From the NCBI GenBank assembly GCA_045590195.1, contig JAZNQN010000065.1:1-64000 (forward strand): a stretch of DNA of 64,000 nucleotides, in the 5' to 3' direction. The translations under genes and the position numbers were made by a program. This document shows positions 43,136 to 51,257 of the stretch, one piece after another. The notes beneath the pieces were generated by a model, which worked only from the letters and a program-made list of their open reading frames with translations, was not told the origin of the DNA and did no database searches. Source of the DNA: JAZNQN01 sp045590195. Its GTDB lineage: Bacteria; Bacillota; Clostridia; UMGS1883; UMGS1540. Within the stretch, counting starts at the first letter, position 1; each line of letters opens with the position of its first letter.

Positions 43136-45196
43136 ATGAACAAATTTTCTTCTGACAACATCAGAAATGTATGCTTGATAGGACATGGCGGAAACGGAAA
43201 GACTTCCGTAGCTGAAGCTATGCTTTATATATCAAAAGGAATAGACAGACTGGGAAAGACTGCAGATGGTACAACCTGTTGTGACTATGACCCGGAAGAA
43301 ACAAAACGTGGTTTTTCTATTTCTACAGCCATTGCGCCTATTACATATAATGATAAAAAAATAAATCTTATTGACACCCCGGGATATCTTGATTTTTCCG
43401 GCGATGTAATGCAAGGCCTCAGGGTTTCGGGCTGTGCTCTCATAGTTATGGATGCTAAAAGCGGTGTTGATGCAGGTTGCGAGCTTGCATGGGAATACGC
43501 AACAGAAGCAACAGTTCCAAAAGCTTTCTTCATTAATAAAATTGATGATGAAAATGCTAACTATGCCGCAACAATTACTCATATGAGAGATAAATTCGGT
43601 AAATCTGTTTGCCCTGTTACAATTCCTATTTTCGATGAAAGAAAATGCGTTGGTATTGTAAACCTTATTAAAAACAAAGCTTACAGATACGACGGAACAC
43701 AGGCAAGCGAAATTCCGATAGAAGACAGATTCCTTGATAACATAAATGAAGCCCGTGCACTGCTTATGGAATCACTCGCTTCTACATCTGACGAGCTTAT
43801 GGAAAAATTCTTTGCTGAAGAAGAATTTACTGAAGAAGAAATGACAAAAGCTCTTGAAGCAGGTATTAACGACAGAAGTATTGCTCCTGTAATGGCAGGT
43901 TCTGCTCTTACTCTTGATGGTATTACATCACTTCTTTACGTTATTTCAAATTCGTTCCCGAATCCTTTCGGTAAAAAACACGAAAGAAATCTTGATGGCG
44001 AATTTGTTAAAATTGAGCCTGACGGCGATACAGCTATTTTCGTATTTAAAACTGTTGCCGACCCATTTGTTGGCAAAATGTCATACTTCAAAGTAATGAA
44101 TGGAACGCTTAAAGCGAACGCGGTTTTGAAAAATCTTACCACAGGCGAAAACGAAAAATTTGCTCATATTTACACACTTAAAGGCAAAAAACAAACAGAG
44201 GTTGACGAGCTTGCTTGCGGCGATATTGGTATGACAGCTAAACTTGCCAACACCAATACAAACGATACTCTTTCGGCTAAATCTGATGTAGAGTATAAGA
44301 AAATCAACTTCAAAAAGCCATATTACAGCAAAGCGGTTGTTCCGCTTGCGAAAGGCGATGAAGATAAAATTTCAACAGCAATTGCTCGTATTCTTGAAGA
44401 AGATATGACAGTTCGTTATGAGAATAATGTTGAAACAAAACAAATGCTTCTTTCCGGTCTTGGCGAAACACACCTTGATGTTATTGTTTCAAAAATGAAA
44501 GCACGCTATGGCACATCAGTTGGCCTTGTAGATGCAAAGGTTGCTTACCGCGAAACCATTAAGAAGAGTGTTCAGGTTGAAGGTAAACATAAGAAACAGT
44601 CTGGCGGAAGCGGCCAGTATGGTCACGTTAAAATTACATTCTCCCCAGGCGCTGAAGAAGGCCTTACATTTACTCAGAGCGTTGTAGGTGGCAGCGTTCC
44701 TAAAGGATTTTATCCTGCAGTTGAAAAAGGCTTGCTTGAAGCTATGGAAAAAGGTGTTCTGGCAGGATTCCCTGTTGTAAATTTGGCGGCTGACCTTTTC
44801 GATGGTTCTTACCATGCGGTTGACTCTAACGAGCTTTCCTTTAAGCTTGCTGCAAAAATCGCATACAAAGAAGGTCTTCCAAATGCTATGCCTGTAATTT
44901 TGGAACCTGTTGGAAATCTGGTTGCAAGAATTCCTGAACATATAGTTGGCGATGTTATCGGCGACCTTAACAAACGCCGTGGTAAAGTTCTGGGAATGAA
45001 TCCTGACGAGGAAAATCCAATATTCACAATTGTTGAAGCTGAAGTTCCTCAGTCAGAAATGGCCAACTACACAGTTTCACTTCGCGCTATGTCACAGGGC
45101 AGAGGCTCGTTCGAATATGAGTTTGCAAGATATGAAGAAGCTCCTTCAAATGTGGCACAGGCTATAATTGAAAAAGCAAAAAAAGAAGCTGAATAA
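43136..45196 (+). CDS. Elongation factor G-like translational GTPase
   Basis: The 686-residue GTPase has G1 GHGGNGKTS, a switch-I KRGFSISTA in place of the canonical RGITI, G3 DTPGYLDFSGD, G4 INKIDD, and EF-G domains II-V (QSGGSGQYGHVKI, SYHAVDSNELSFKLA). The changed switch I and the 'TVAEAML'-type G1 neighbourhood fit the EF-G-like paralogue group of Bacillota, not the canonical fusA beside rpsG. It lacks the rpsL-rpsG-fusA-tuf context. TTTGGAGG precedes the ATG. Its role in translation is unknown. Confidence 0.88.
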   Translation: MNKFSSDNIRNVCLIGHGGNGKTSVAEAMLYISKGIDRLGKTADGTTCCDYDPEETKRGFSISTAIAPITYNDKKINLIDTPGYLDFSGDVMQGLRVSGCALIVMDAKSGVDAGCELAWEYATEATVPKAFFINKIDDENANYAATITHMRDKFGKSVCPVTIPIFDERKCVGIVNLIKNKAYRYDGTQASEIPIEDRFLDNINEARALLMESLASTSDELMEKFFAEEEFTEEEMTKALEAGINDRSIAPVMAGSALTLDGITSLLYVISNSFPNPFGKKHERNLDGEFVKIEPDGDTAIFVFKTVADPFVGKMSYFKVMNGTLKANAVLKNLTTGENEKFAHIYTLKGKKQTEVDELACGDIGMTAKLANTNTNDTLSAKSDVEYKKINFKKPYYSKAVVPLAKGDEDKISTAIARILEEDMTVRYENNVETKQMLLSGLGETHLDVIVSKMKARYGTSVGLVDAKVAYRETIKKSVQVEGKHKKQSGGSGQYGHVKITFSPGAEEGLTFTQSVVGGSVPKGFYPAVEKGLLEAMEKGVLAGFPVVNLAADLFDGSYHAVDSNELSFKLAAKIAYKEGLPNAMPVILEPVGNLVARIPEHIVGDVIGDLNKRRGKVLGMNPDEENPIFTIVEAEVPQSEMANYTVSLRAMSQGRGSFEYEFARYEEAPSNVAQAIIEKAKKEAE

Positions 45197-45201
45197 TTAA
45201 A

Positions 45202-45233
45202 AACCCCCGTTGGCAGTAAGCTGGCGGGGGTTA
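45202..45233 (+). terminator. Terminator-like hairpin after the EF-G-like gene
   Basis: The stem AACCCCCG/CGGGGGTT with a T-poor tail (TTAATAAAT). The GC-rich stem is strong but the U-tract is weak. Confidence 0.6.
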
Positions 45234-45375
45234 ATAAATGTTTTACAAAAAAACTTCGAGTATATGTGGGTTAATATAGTAAATGCTACAAAAAGATTGT
45301 TAAAAAATAATCATTTGTTGACTATATACGGAGGGGATAATAAAATATAATAAATGATTATGAGAGGTGCAGAAA

Positions 45376-46595
45376 ATGCCGTTACACGTTATTGATGAAG
45401 CAAAAAGATGTTTAAATTGCAAAAAGCCTATGTGCATGGAAGGGTGTCCGATTAAAACCCCTATTCCTGAAATGATACAAATGTTTTTAAATGGTGATAT
45501 TACTGCCGCAGGAGAAAAGATTTTTAATAACAATCCTTTGTCGATTGTATGTTCGCTCATTTGTAATCACGAAAATCAATGTGAGGGACATTGTGTTCTT
45601 GGGAAAAAAGGCTCTGCTATACATATAAGCAGTATTGAAAACTATATTTCAGAAAACTATTTTTATAAACTTAAAAATGGCAATGTTAAAAAGAATGGCA
45701 AAAAAGTTGGTATTATAGGTGCCGGCCCTGCTGGAATTACAATTGCTGTTATTCTGGCACAAAGGGGATATGATATTACAATATTTGAGTCTAAAGAAAA
45801 AATCGGCGGCGTAATGAGGTATGGAATACCTGAATTCCGACTTCCTAAATCTATTTTGGAAAGATATGAGAAAAAGCTTTACGAAATGGGCATAAAAATT
45901 CGCCCGAATACATCAGTTGGAAGCAGTATCAGTATTGACGATATGTTTCGCGACGGCTATAAAGCAATATTTATTGGTATAGGAGTTTGGAAACCGAATA
46001 CCCTCACATAAAAGGTGAAACTCTTGGTAACGCGCATTATGCCATTAACTATCTTACAAATCCTGATGTGTACCAATTGGGCGAGAGTGTAAATATTATT
46101 GGCGCAGGTAACAGCGCCATGGATGTTGCCAGAACGGCACTTCGTCACGGGGTTAAAAAGGTTACAATATTCTCCCGCCACGATTATTTTGCCGCCAGTC
46201 AGCGCGAAGTTGACTATGCTAAAATCGATGGAGTTGAATTTCTTGTTCATATGCAACCCATTGAAATTGTTGACGAAGGATGTATTTTTGTTGAACTGGA
46301 GTGTGACGGAAAGGGAACACTGACACCTATTGCCGGAACAGAAAAACTTTACGAGGCAGATTCTACTATCATTGCTATAAGTCAGGGCCCGAAAGATAAC
46401 GCCACATTGTCAACAAAAGGTATACAGGTACAAGATAACGGCCTTCTGGTTACAAATACATTTGGCGAAACAACCCGCGACGGAATTTTTGCGGCAGGGG
46501 ATGTAGTAAGAGGAGCAAAAACAGTTGTAGAAGCTGTGGCATATTCCAAAAAGGTTGCTGATGCAATGGATGAATATATGAAAAGCTTAGATTAA
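45376..46595 (+). pseudogene. GltD/NfnB-like NADPH oxidoreductase, broken by a frameshift
   Basis: The first part (45376-about 46005) has N-terminal Fe-S cysteines (CLNCKKPMCMEGCP, CNHENQCEGHC) and the FAD motif GIIGAGPAG. The second part (from about 46000, other frame) has NIIGAGNSAMDVART, GLLVTNTFGETTRDGIFAAGD and ends normally. Together they are a glutamate synthase small-subunit-like protein of about 405 residues. The change of frame occurs around CCCTCACATA (46001-46010). One missing base would restore KPNTLHIKGET. It may be a real mutation or a sequencing error. ATG 45376 follows GAGAGG. Confidence 0.88.
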
Positions 46596-46631
46596 AATAA
46601 AAAATGTTTTATCACAAAAAAATATAAGTTG

Positions 46632-47000
46632 TCAAGAATATTGAAAAAGTTTATTCCAAATAAATATTTTTGCACCATGGGTTTCCTGAGAAGACAGTGT
46701 AATTTCCCTTTCAGTTTTAGGCTAAGGAGCGAATGTTTTATCATTTAAAACTTTAAAATCTGCAAGCTCTCCATTTTTGTATGTTGCCAGTGCTATGGTG
46801 CATGCTGTGGCCGCTTGTGTTGAGCTGTTTACACCGATAATAGTGGATTTGTGGTTGCATAGAGAAGATTTTTGTTTTCTGACAAGATAGACAAGTTGGT
46901 TGCACGATTAAAGCTTATGCCATCAGAGGCTTTAATATTTTTTGAAAGCGTAAGGGTATAGGCGTGTGAGGCAGCAGCTTCCTGTCCGAGAATATATGAG
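46632..47000 (-). pseudogene. Decayed remnant of a secreted-protein C-terminal domain
   Basis: The 525-base gap 46596-47120 holds no intact gene. On the minus strand, 47000-46632 encodes a degenerate protein fragment. SYILGQEAAASHAY... in one frame continues after a frameshift (about 46850) as STIIGVNSSTQAATACTIAL and LADFKVLNDKTFAP. An in-frame TAG follows (about 46722), then EREITLSSQETHGAKIFIW and a stop. The ending resembles the beta-sandwich tail of clostridial extracellular SLH/CAZyme proteins. There is no start codon or ribosome binding site. Confidence 0.6.
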
Positions 47001-47060
47001 TAATTTTACATTTTTATCCTGAATATAATAATTTTGTTACATTAAATGATAAATTTATTG

Positions 47061-47101
47061 TAGAAAATATTCCTTCCTTTGTGATATACTTATATTATCA
47101 C
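47061..47101 (+). promoter_or_regulatory. Extended -10 promoter with overlapping palindrome
   Basis: TAGAAA (47061-47066), 18-base spacer, TGTGA then TATACT (47085-47090). The dyad GTGATA (47081-47086)/TATCAC (47096-47101) overlaps the -10 box, a typical place for a repressor operator. It drives the TIM-barrel gene at 47121. Confidence 0.45.
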
Positions 47102-47120
47102 GCTAAGGGAGGAATTTTTT

Positions 47121-48173
47121 ATGGAAAAATTAAAACTTGGAACCGCGTATCACGGCAACAGAATGCTGGGACACGTTAGAGAAGATATGCTTGATATTGT
47201 AAAACACAATATGAACCTTGTTGTACATATGTTTACTCACAACGACATGGAACGCCACAAAAACGTTATGAAAGATATTATTGCAGTTACCGAGGACACA
47301 GGCCTTGAATGCTGGATTGACAACTGGGGCCTTTGGGGACCTCCGGGGGATTTATCACATATTTTACAGGTTTACAGAGATTCGCACCAGATTACAAACG
47401 AGGGCGAAGTTCACCCAACAAGAATTTGTTTTAACAGCCCCGGCGCATACGAATTTACAACCCAGTGGATTGATATGGTTGCTGAAGCAGGCGGAAAAAC
47501 AATTTTCTGGGACGAGCCACACCTTTTACACGAATTTGGCAAAGATAAATTTACTTGCTGCTGCCCAAGATGTAAAAAAATATTTGAAGAAAGATACAAT
47601 ATGGAAATGCCTACTACTTTCACAGATGAAGTTGCCGATTTTTGCGACTGGACTATTCACAACTTCTTTATTAAAGTTGCAAAATATGCAAAAGATGCAG
47701 GCATTAAAAACGTTTTGTGTCAGTTCTCAGGCAACTTAAACCTTATGAAAGCTCTTTCGGAAATTGATGCTATGGACGGTATCGGTATTGACCCATACTG
47801 GAGCGACGACATAAATGCTTATGAAAGAGTTTATGGACGCAGCAAGGCTTTTCTTGACAGAACTGCTGAAATTGACTGTGAAAAACACATCTGGATTAAA
47901 GGCTTTGGCATTAAAAACGGCTTTGAAGATAATATTTATGCAGGAACTCAGGCGGCTTACGATGCAGGCGCACGTACAATTTTATCATGGAGCTTCCGCG
48001 GCGGCGAGGCTTGTGACTACAGAATGCAGTGTCCTGATTTAGGCTGGCACACAATTGGCGAGGCTATGCGCAGAGTTAAAGAAAAACACCTTGACAATTG
48101 CCTTAAGAAAGAATACGAAAAAAGAGATATTTACCTTAACAACTGGCTTGAAGAGAGAGCAAAAAGAAAATAA
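47121..48173 (+). CDS. TIM-barrel glycoside-hydrolase-like protein of unknown specificity
   Basis: The 350-residue protein has the pattern of a cytoplasmic TIM-barrel glycosidase-like protein. It contains GLECWIDNWGLWGPPGD, KTIFWDEPHLLHEF with an acidic pair at a strand end, an unusual CCCPRCKKIFEERYN motif (possible zinc-binding CxxC plus flanking Cys, near residues 151-157), and GIGIDPYWSDD. There is no signal peptide. I do not recognise the family by name. It has its own promoter with an overlapping palindrome and is followed by a hairpin. Confidence 0.6.
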   Translation: MEKLKLGTAYHGNRMLGHVREDMLDIVKHNMNLVVHMFTHNDMERHKNVMKDIIAVTEDTGLECWIDNWGLWGPPGDLSHILQVYRDSHQITNEGEVHPTRICFNSPGAYEFTTQWIDMVAEAGGKTIFWDEPHLLHEFGKDKFTCCCPRCKKIFEERYNMEMPTTFTDEVADFCDWTIHNFFIKVAKYAKDAGIKNVLCQFSGNLNLMKALSEIDAMDGIGIDPYWSDDINAYERVYGRSKAFLDRTAEIDCEKHIWIKGFGIKNGFEDNIYAGTQAAYDAGARTILSWSFRGGEACDYRMQCPDLGWHTIGEAMRRVKEKHLDNCLKKEYEKRDIYLNNWLEERAKRK

Positions 48174-48180
48174 TATAAAC

Positions 48181-48205
48181 GGCCCGTAAAATTTACGGGC
48201 CTTAA
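48181..48205 (+). terminator. Hairpin after the TIM-barrel gene
   Basis: The stem GGCCCGTAAA/TTTACGGGCC (48181-48202) has a 2-base core loop, with a weak T tract. Confidence 0.6.
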
Positions 48206-48233
48206 GGCTTTTCATAATGAAAGGATTACTGTT

Positions 48234-49304
48234 ATGAAGAAAATTGCGTTATTTTGTGTAATATGCATTATTTTTACCCTGTTACCTGCGGCTGTTTTGG
48301 CAGAAGGGGCAGAGGCTTTTGTTTCGAACGTTTTGGAGGACGAGGTTACCGTTTTATGCCCTGCACCCGTTGACACGCCTGTTGCCGTTATAGTTTTAAA
48401 CCCGGGCTTTGGGGCAGAAGATATAGGAGAAGTGGGCGCAGTTCAGTATATGAGGGCAGTATTCAGCAAAGGTGGAGTTGCTACCCACAAAATTAAAATG
48501 GACACAGGGCTGACTCCAAACAAAAACGAGGGCGCTTTTACCATATTGGTAAGTATTGACGGCGAGCTTATTTACGCGGATGAAAATTTTGTTTTTTATT
48601 CAAACGAAACAAAAACACAGTACATAAACCTTTTGAAAGAGGGCAGCAAAGCCGAGATTTTAGCCGATGCAGGCGGAAAAACGGCCTTAGAGAAAATTTT
48701 TGAAACTTATTCTATGGCAGGGCATCCGCTTTATACGGGCGAGGGCGAGGCTTTGACAGAAATTATAACTGCGCAAAAAAGCAGAAGCAAAATTTCAACG
48801 CCCACTGATGTAAACGCCTTTCTTACAAATGTTTTAGTTTTAAACGCTTTCAAAAGCAAAAACGAAAGCCTTGTAAAAGACGGCGAAATAGCTTATTCTG
48901 AGGTTTGGGCAAAAGATGGAGATACTACATCGCCCATTTACACAGATAACTTTTTAAACGATTTAAGCGATGAGGGCAAAAAAAGCGTAACCGATAAAAT
49001 GTTTGCCGCTCCTTACAGCGGCGCTGAGTTTTCAAAGCCATTTGAGGTTTTTAAAGATGCAATGCTTTACAGCCTTATTATGGACAACGCCCTTTTCGGC
49101 TCGGGGCATATTGAAGAATATGTTCTTAACACTTTTAAAGCAGAATATAAGGAAAAAGGCTTTGATACCGCTGCCCTTGAAAGCATTAAAGGCAACAAAA
49201 GAGCCAAAACACTTGACAAAATACTTGATTGCGGCGCTACCGACCTTTCAGACCAAATCCGCCGCCTACCCAAGAACCAGTATGCTTTGGTGTTGACTTG
49301 TTAA
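48234..49304 (+). CDS. Secreted protein cut off at the island boundary
   Basis: The protein starts MKKIALFCVICIIFTLLPAA, a clear signal peptide, and continues with a beta-rich then helical extracellular region. Its last part, GATDLSDQIRRLP, runs straight into sequence that on the other strand encodes the end of a minus-strand island gene. The natural C-terminus is therefore probably lost, and the final residues (about 343-356) are not original. It has no recognisable catalytic motif. AAAGGA precedes ATG 48234. It is best treated as a truncated gene. Confidence 0.6.
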   Translation: MKKIALFCVICIIFTLLPAAVLAEGAEAFVSNVLEDEVTVLCPAPVDTPVAVIVLNPGFGAEDIGEVGAVQYMRAVFSKGGVATHKIKMDTGLTPNKNEGAFTILVSIDGELIYADENFVFYSNETKTQYINLLKEGSKAEILADAGGKTALEKIFETYSMAGHPLYTGEGEALTEIITAQKSRSKISTPTDVNAFLTNVLVLNAFKSKNESLVKDGEIAYSEVWAKDGDTTSPIYTDNFLNDLSDEGKKSVTDKMFAAPYSGAEFSKPFEVFKDAMLYSLIMDNALFGSGHIEEYVLNTFKAEYKEKGFDTAALESIKGNKRAKTLDKILDCGATDLSDQIRRLPKNQYALVLTC

Positions 49305-50091
49305 ACTCAATCTCAAATTTTGCCTTTTTTAAAGCTTCATTCAGTTCATGGTTGTACATATTCATTTTACCGATAGTGGTTGATAGATACTTATCGGTAA
49401 CACCAACAAATTCAGAACTTGTATGTTTACAGTTATATCCTGAACGTCTTGCCCAAAGAGAGTCAATTTGATAAGAATCAATGATTGATTCAACTGTTTT
49501 TTCATACCCTATTGATTTCCACATACTATCAAATATTGAGTATATGTTTGCAAATATATCACTTAGAATTTCAATATTTCTATCAAAATTCTCTTTGTCA
49601 TTCGCAACATATGATTTCTGCCATTCTTCTTCGAATTTTCGTATGCTGAATTTTTTCAGTTTAGTACAATAATCTAAAAGATTGACAAACGACATTTTTT
49701 CTTTGGAAAATTCAACTTTTTTATCAAACAGTGCAAATTCTTTTGCCTGACATTCATTGATTTTTAATATCGCTTTTAAATCAGTAATCTTTAAAATAGC
49801 GTCATCATTGTGAATGTCATTACTTGTTTTATTAGTGGTTAACGATTGAACGTTTTTCACATTTGTCTTTGGTTTTATTTCATCGGTTTTCTCGTAATCA
49901 ATAGCAGGTTGTTTCGAATTACTATTTACTGCATTTTTTGAACTCTTATTAATTTGACTATTCATATAAACTGTAGCGGCAGTTGACTGATTATTCTGAT
50001 TTTTTTGCTTTTCTTCTCTCTTTTTCTTGAATCGTTTGTAAATAGAAATTACAAGTATTATTTCACATATAAAAAGTAAGATATCGTCCAT
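49237..50091 (-). CDS. Membrane-anchored island protein of unknown function
   Basis: The 284-residue protein has an N-terminal membrane helix (residues 4-18, ILLFICEIILVISIY), then a basic, Asn/Lys-rich linker (about 20-100) and a helical domain (about 105-255). It ends in a glycine-rich tail, GSWVGGGFGLKGR, which spans the island boundary, so the true C-terminus may be missing. GGAGGGC precedes the ATG. It is the last gene of the minus-strand run begun by the recombinase. I do not recognise its family. Confidence 0.6.
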   Translation of the reverse strand: MDDILLFICEIILVISIYKRFKKKREEKQKNQNNQSTAATVYMNSQINKSSKNAVNSNSKQPAIDYEKTDEIKPKTNVKNVQSLTTNKTSNDIHNDDAILKITDLKAILKINECQAKEFALFDKKVEFSKEKMSFVNLLDYCTKLKKFSIRKFEEEWQKSYVANDKENFDRNIEILSDIFANIYSIFDSMWKSIGYEKTVESIIDSYQIDSLWARRSGYNCKHTSSEFVGVTDKYLSTTIGKMNMYNHELNEALKKAKFEIEFNKSTPKHTGSWVGGGFGLKGR

Positions 50092-50101
50092 ATAAGCCCT
50101 C

Positions 50102-50401
50102 CTATAAATGTTCCTTTATCATTCGCCTTATTGTTTTTTCGCTGTACCCATATTTTTTTGCGAGTTGTTTAATGTTAGTTCCGTCATATTCAATCGGCAC
50201 TTGTGTTTTCACATATTCGGGATTGAACAAACGTGTAGGGAAAGTTATTTGCATACCTCTATACGTCTGATACATCTGAATTGCAACATCCATGCCAAAT
50301 GCCTCTGAAATATCATTATATATTGAGTTGAATATCGTTTCCGAATTTTCAGTTCCCATAGGAATCACCTCTGTGATACAGTTTATCAAATCTAAATTCA
50401 T
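50102..50401 (-). CDS. Mor-like small HTH protein
   Basis: The 99-residue protein ends with a helix-turn-helix region, NIKQLAKKYGYSEKTIRRMI, preceded by ITFPTRLFNPEYV. This pattern (dimerisation helix, short beta region, C-terminal HTH) resembles the Mor/C family of Mu-like phage transcription activators. It may control expression of the island. ATG 50401 is preferred over ATG 50434 because AAAGGG lies 9 bases before it. Confidence 0.6.
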   Translation of the reverse strand: MNLDLINCITEVIPMGTENSETIFNSIYNDISEAFGMDVAIQMYQTYRGMQITFPTRLFNPEYVKTQVPIEYDGTNIKQLAKKYGYSEKTIRRMIKEHL

Positions 50402-50437
50402 AAGTAAAATCCCTTTGTCCTTGTAAATTTCCATATT

Positions 50438-50734
50438 CTACATTTTTTCATATACAATGATATTTCGTTCTGTGCCTGAAATAAAGAGCATTTTTTTATA
50501 GGGACAAATTTCTTCTGTAAACTCAGGCAAATCAAAATTTTTATTGAAATTATCTATGTGTATATCTTCGTTTTTCTCACATACTATTACAAAACCACCC
50601 ATGTCAACATCAATGTTTCTATCCTCACCATAAAAGCAATCCAAAACCTGCACATCTTCAGATATAGAATTTCGGACATTAATTGGCAGATGGGCTATTT
50701 TATCTAAATCCTTTTTAGTACCTATTTTAATCAT
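50438..50734 (-). CDS. Small island protein of unknown function
   Basis: The 98-residue acidic protein begins MIKIGTKKDLDKIAHLPINV and contains VDMGGFVIVCEKNEDIHI and LFISGTERNIIVYE. It looks like a compact alpha/beta domain. No family was recognised. It overlaps the end of the DUF1643 gene by 8 bases, so the two are coupled. ATG 50734 follows AAAGGA at a normal distance. Confidence 0.5.
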   Translation of the reverse strand: MIKIGTKKDLDKIAHLPINVRNSISEDVQVLDCFYGEDRNIDVDMGGFVIVCEKNEDIHIDNFNKNFDLPEFTEEICPYKKMLFISGTERNIIVYEKM

Positions 50735-51257
50735 TTTCATATCCTTTCTTGGTAAGTTCAACAATATCGAATTTCTCTAAATTCCACCGCTTTACTTTAG
50801 GACACAACGGATGATAGAATTTCTGCCCTTTGCCATCTGTTATACAGTAAAGCTTTTTATCATATTTTTTAAGTTTTGCAAGAACTTCTTTTTGACGTTT
50901 TTGCATATTCTTGTTATTGTTATGACCTGTACCTACTGCGTAGATTATTATATCGGCAGTTTTTGCCGATGCATCTATTGCTTTCAAATTATCATCATCA
51001 GATGTATCCTCTACTTTGCTATCTATACATGAAAAAAGGTTGAGGATATCTACACTTCCGTAGTCTAACTCAACCAAATTTCTTATAACACAATCTGTTG
51101 TACGGTCAAATAATATTCCATTAGCTGTGCCAGCCGAGAACATAATAACACAGGCATTTTTCTTCATTTTATCCCATTCTATTTTCAGTAGGTATCTTCT
51201 TGATTTATCATCACTATATGATAAATCTGATTTTAAAATATTCTTTTCAACAAGCAT
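50727..51257 (-). CDS. DUF1643-like island protein
   Basis: The 176-residue protein has RRYLLKIEWD, CVIMFSAGTANGILFDRTTD, and VELDYGSVDILNLFSCIDS. This follows the layout of DUF1643 proteins (usual MLNPSTAD... block with a Cys, then G-x-V-x-x-x-N-L-F). Later it contains IIIYAVGTGHNN and FYHPLCPKVKRW. The family is often found on phages and islands; its activity is unknown. GGGAGG precedes ATG 51257. Its start overlaps the recombinase end by 11 bases. Confidence 0.7.
   Translation of the reverse strand: MLVEKNILKSDLSYSDDKSRRYLLKIEWDKMKKNACVIMFSAGTANGILFDRTTDCVIRNLVELDYGSVDILNLFSCIDSKVEDTSDDDNLKAIDASAKTADIIIYAVGTGHNNNKNMQKRQKEVLAKLKKYDKKLYCITDGKGQKFYHPLCPKVKRWNLEKFDIVELTKKGYEND

Noticed and set aside
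44516..44941. Minus-strand reading frame inside the EF-G-like gene
   Set aside because: Antisense to conserved EF-G domains, no homology-like motifs and no start signal.
45987..46595. Second half of the GltD-like gene as a separate gene
   Set aside because: It starts in the middle of a fold, has no ribosome binding site, and its sequence directly continues the upstream frame.
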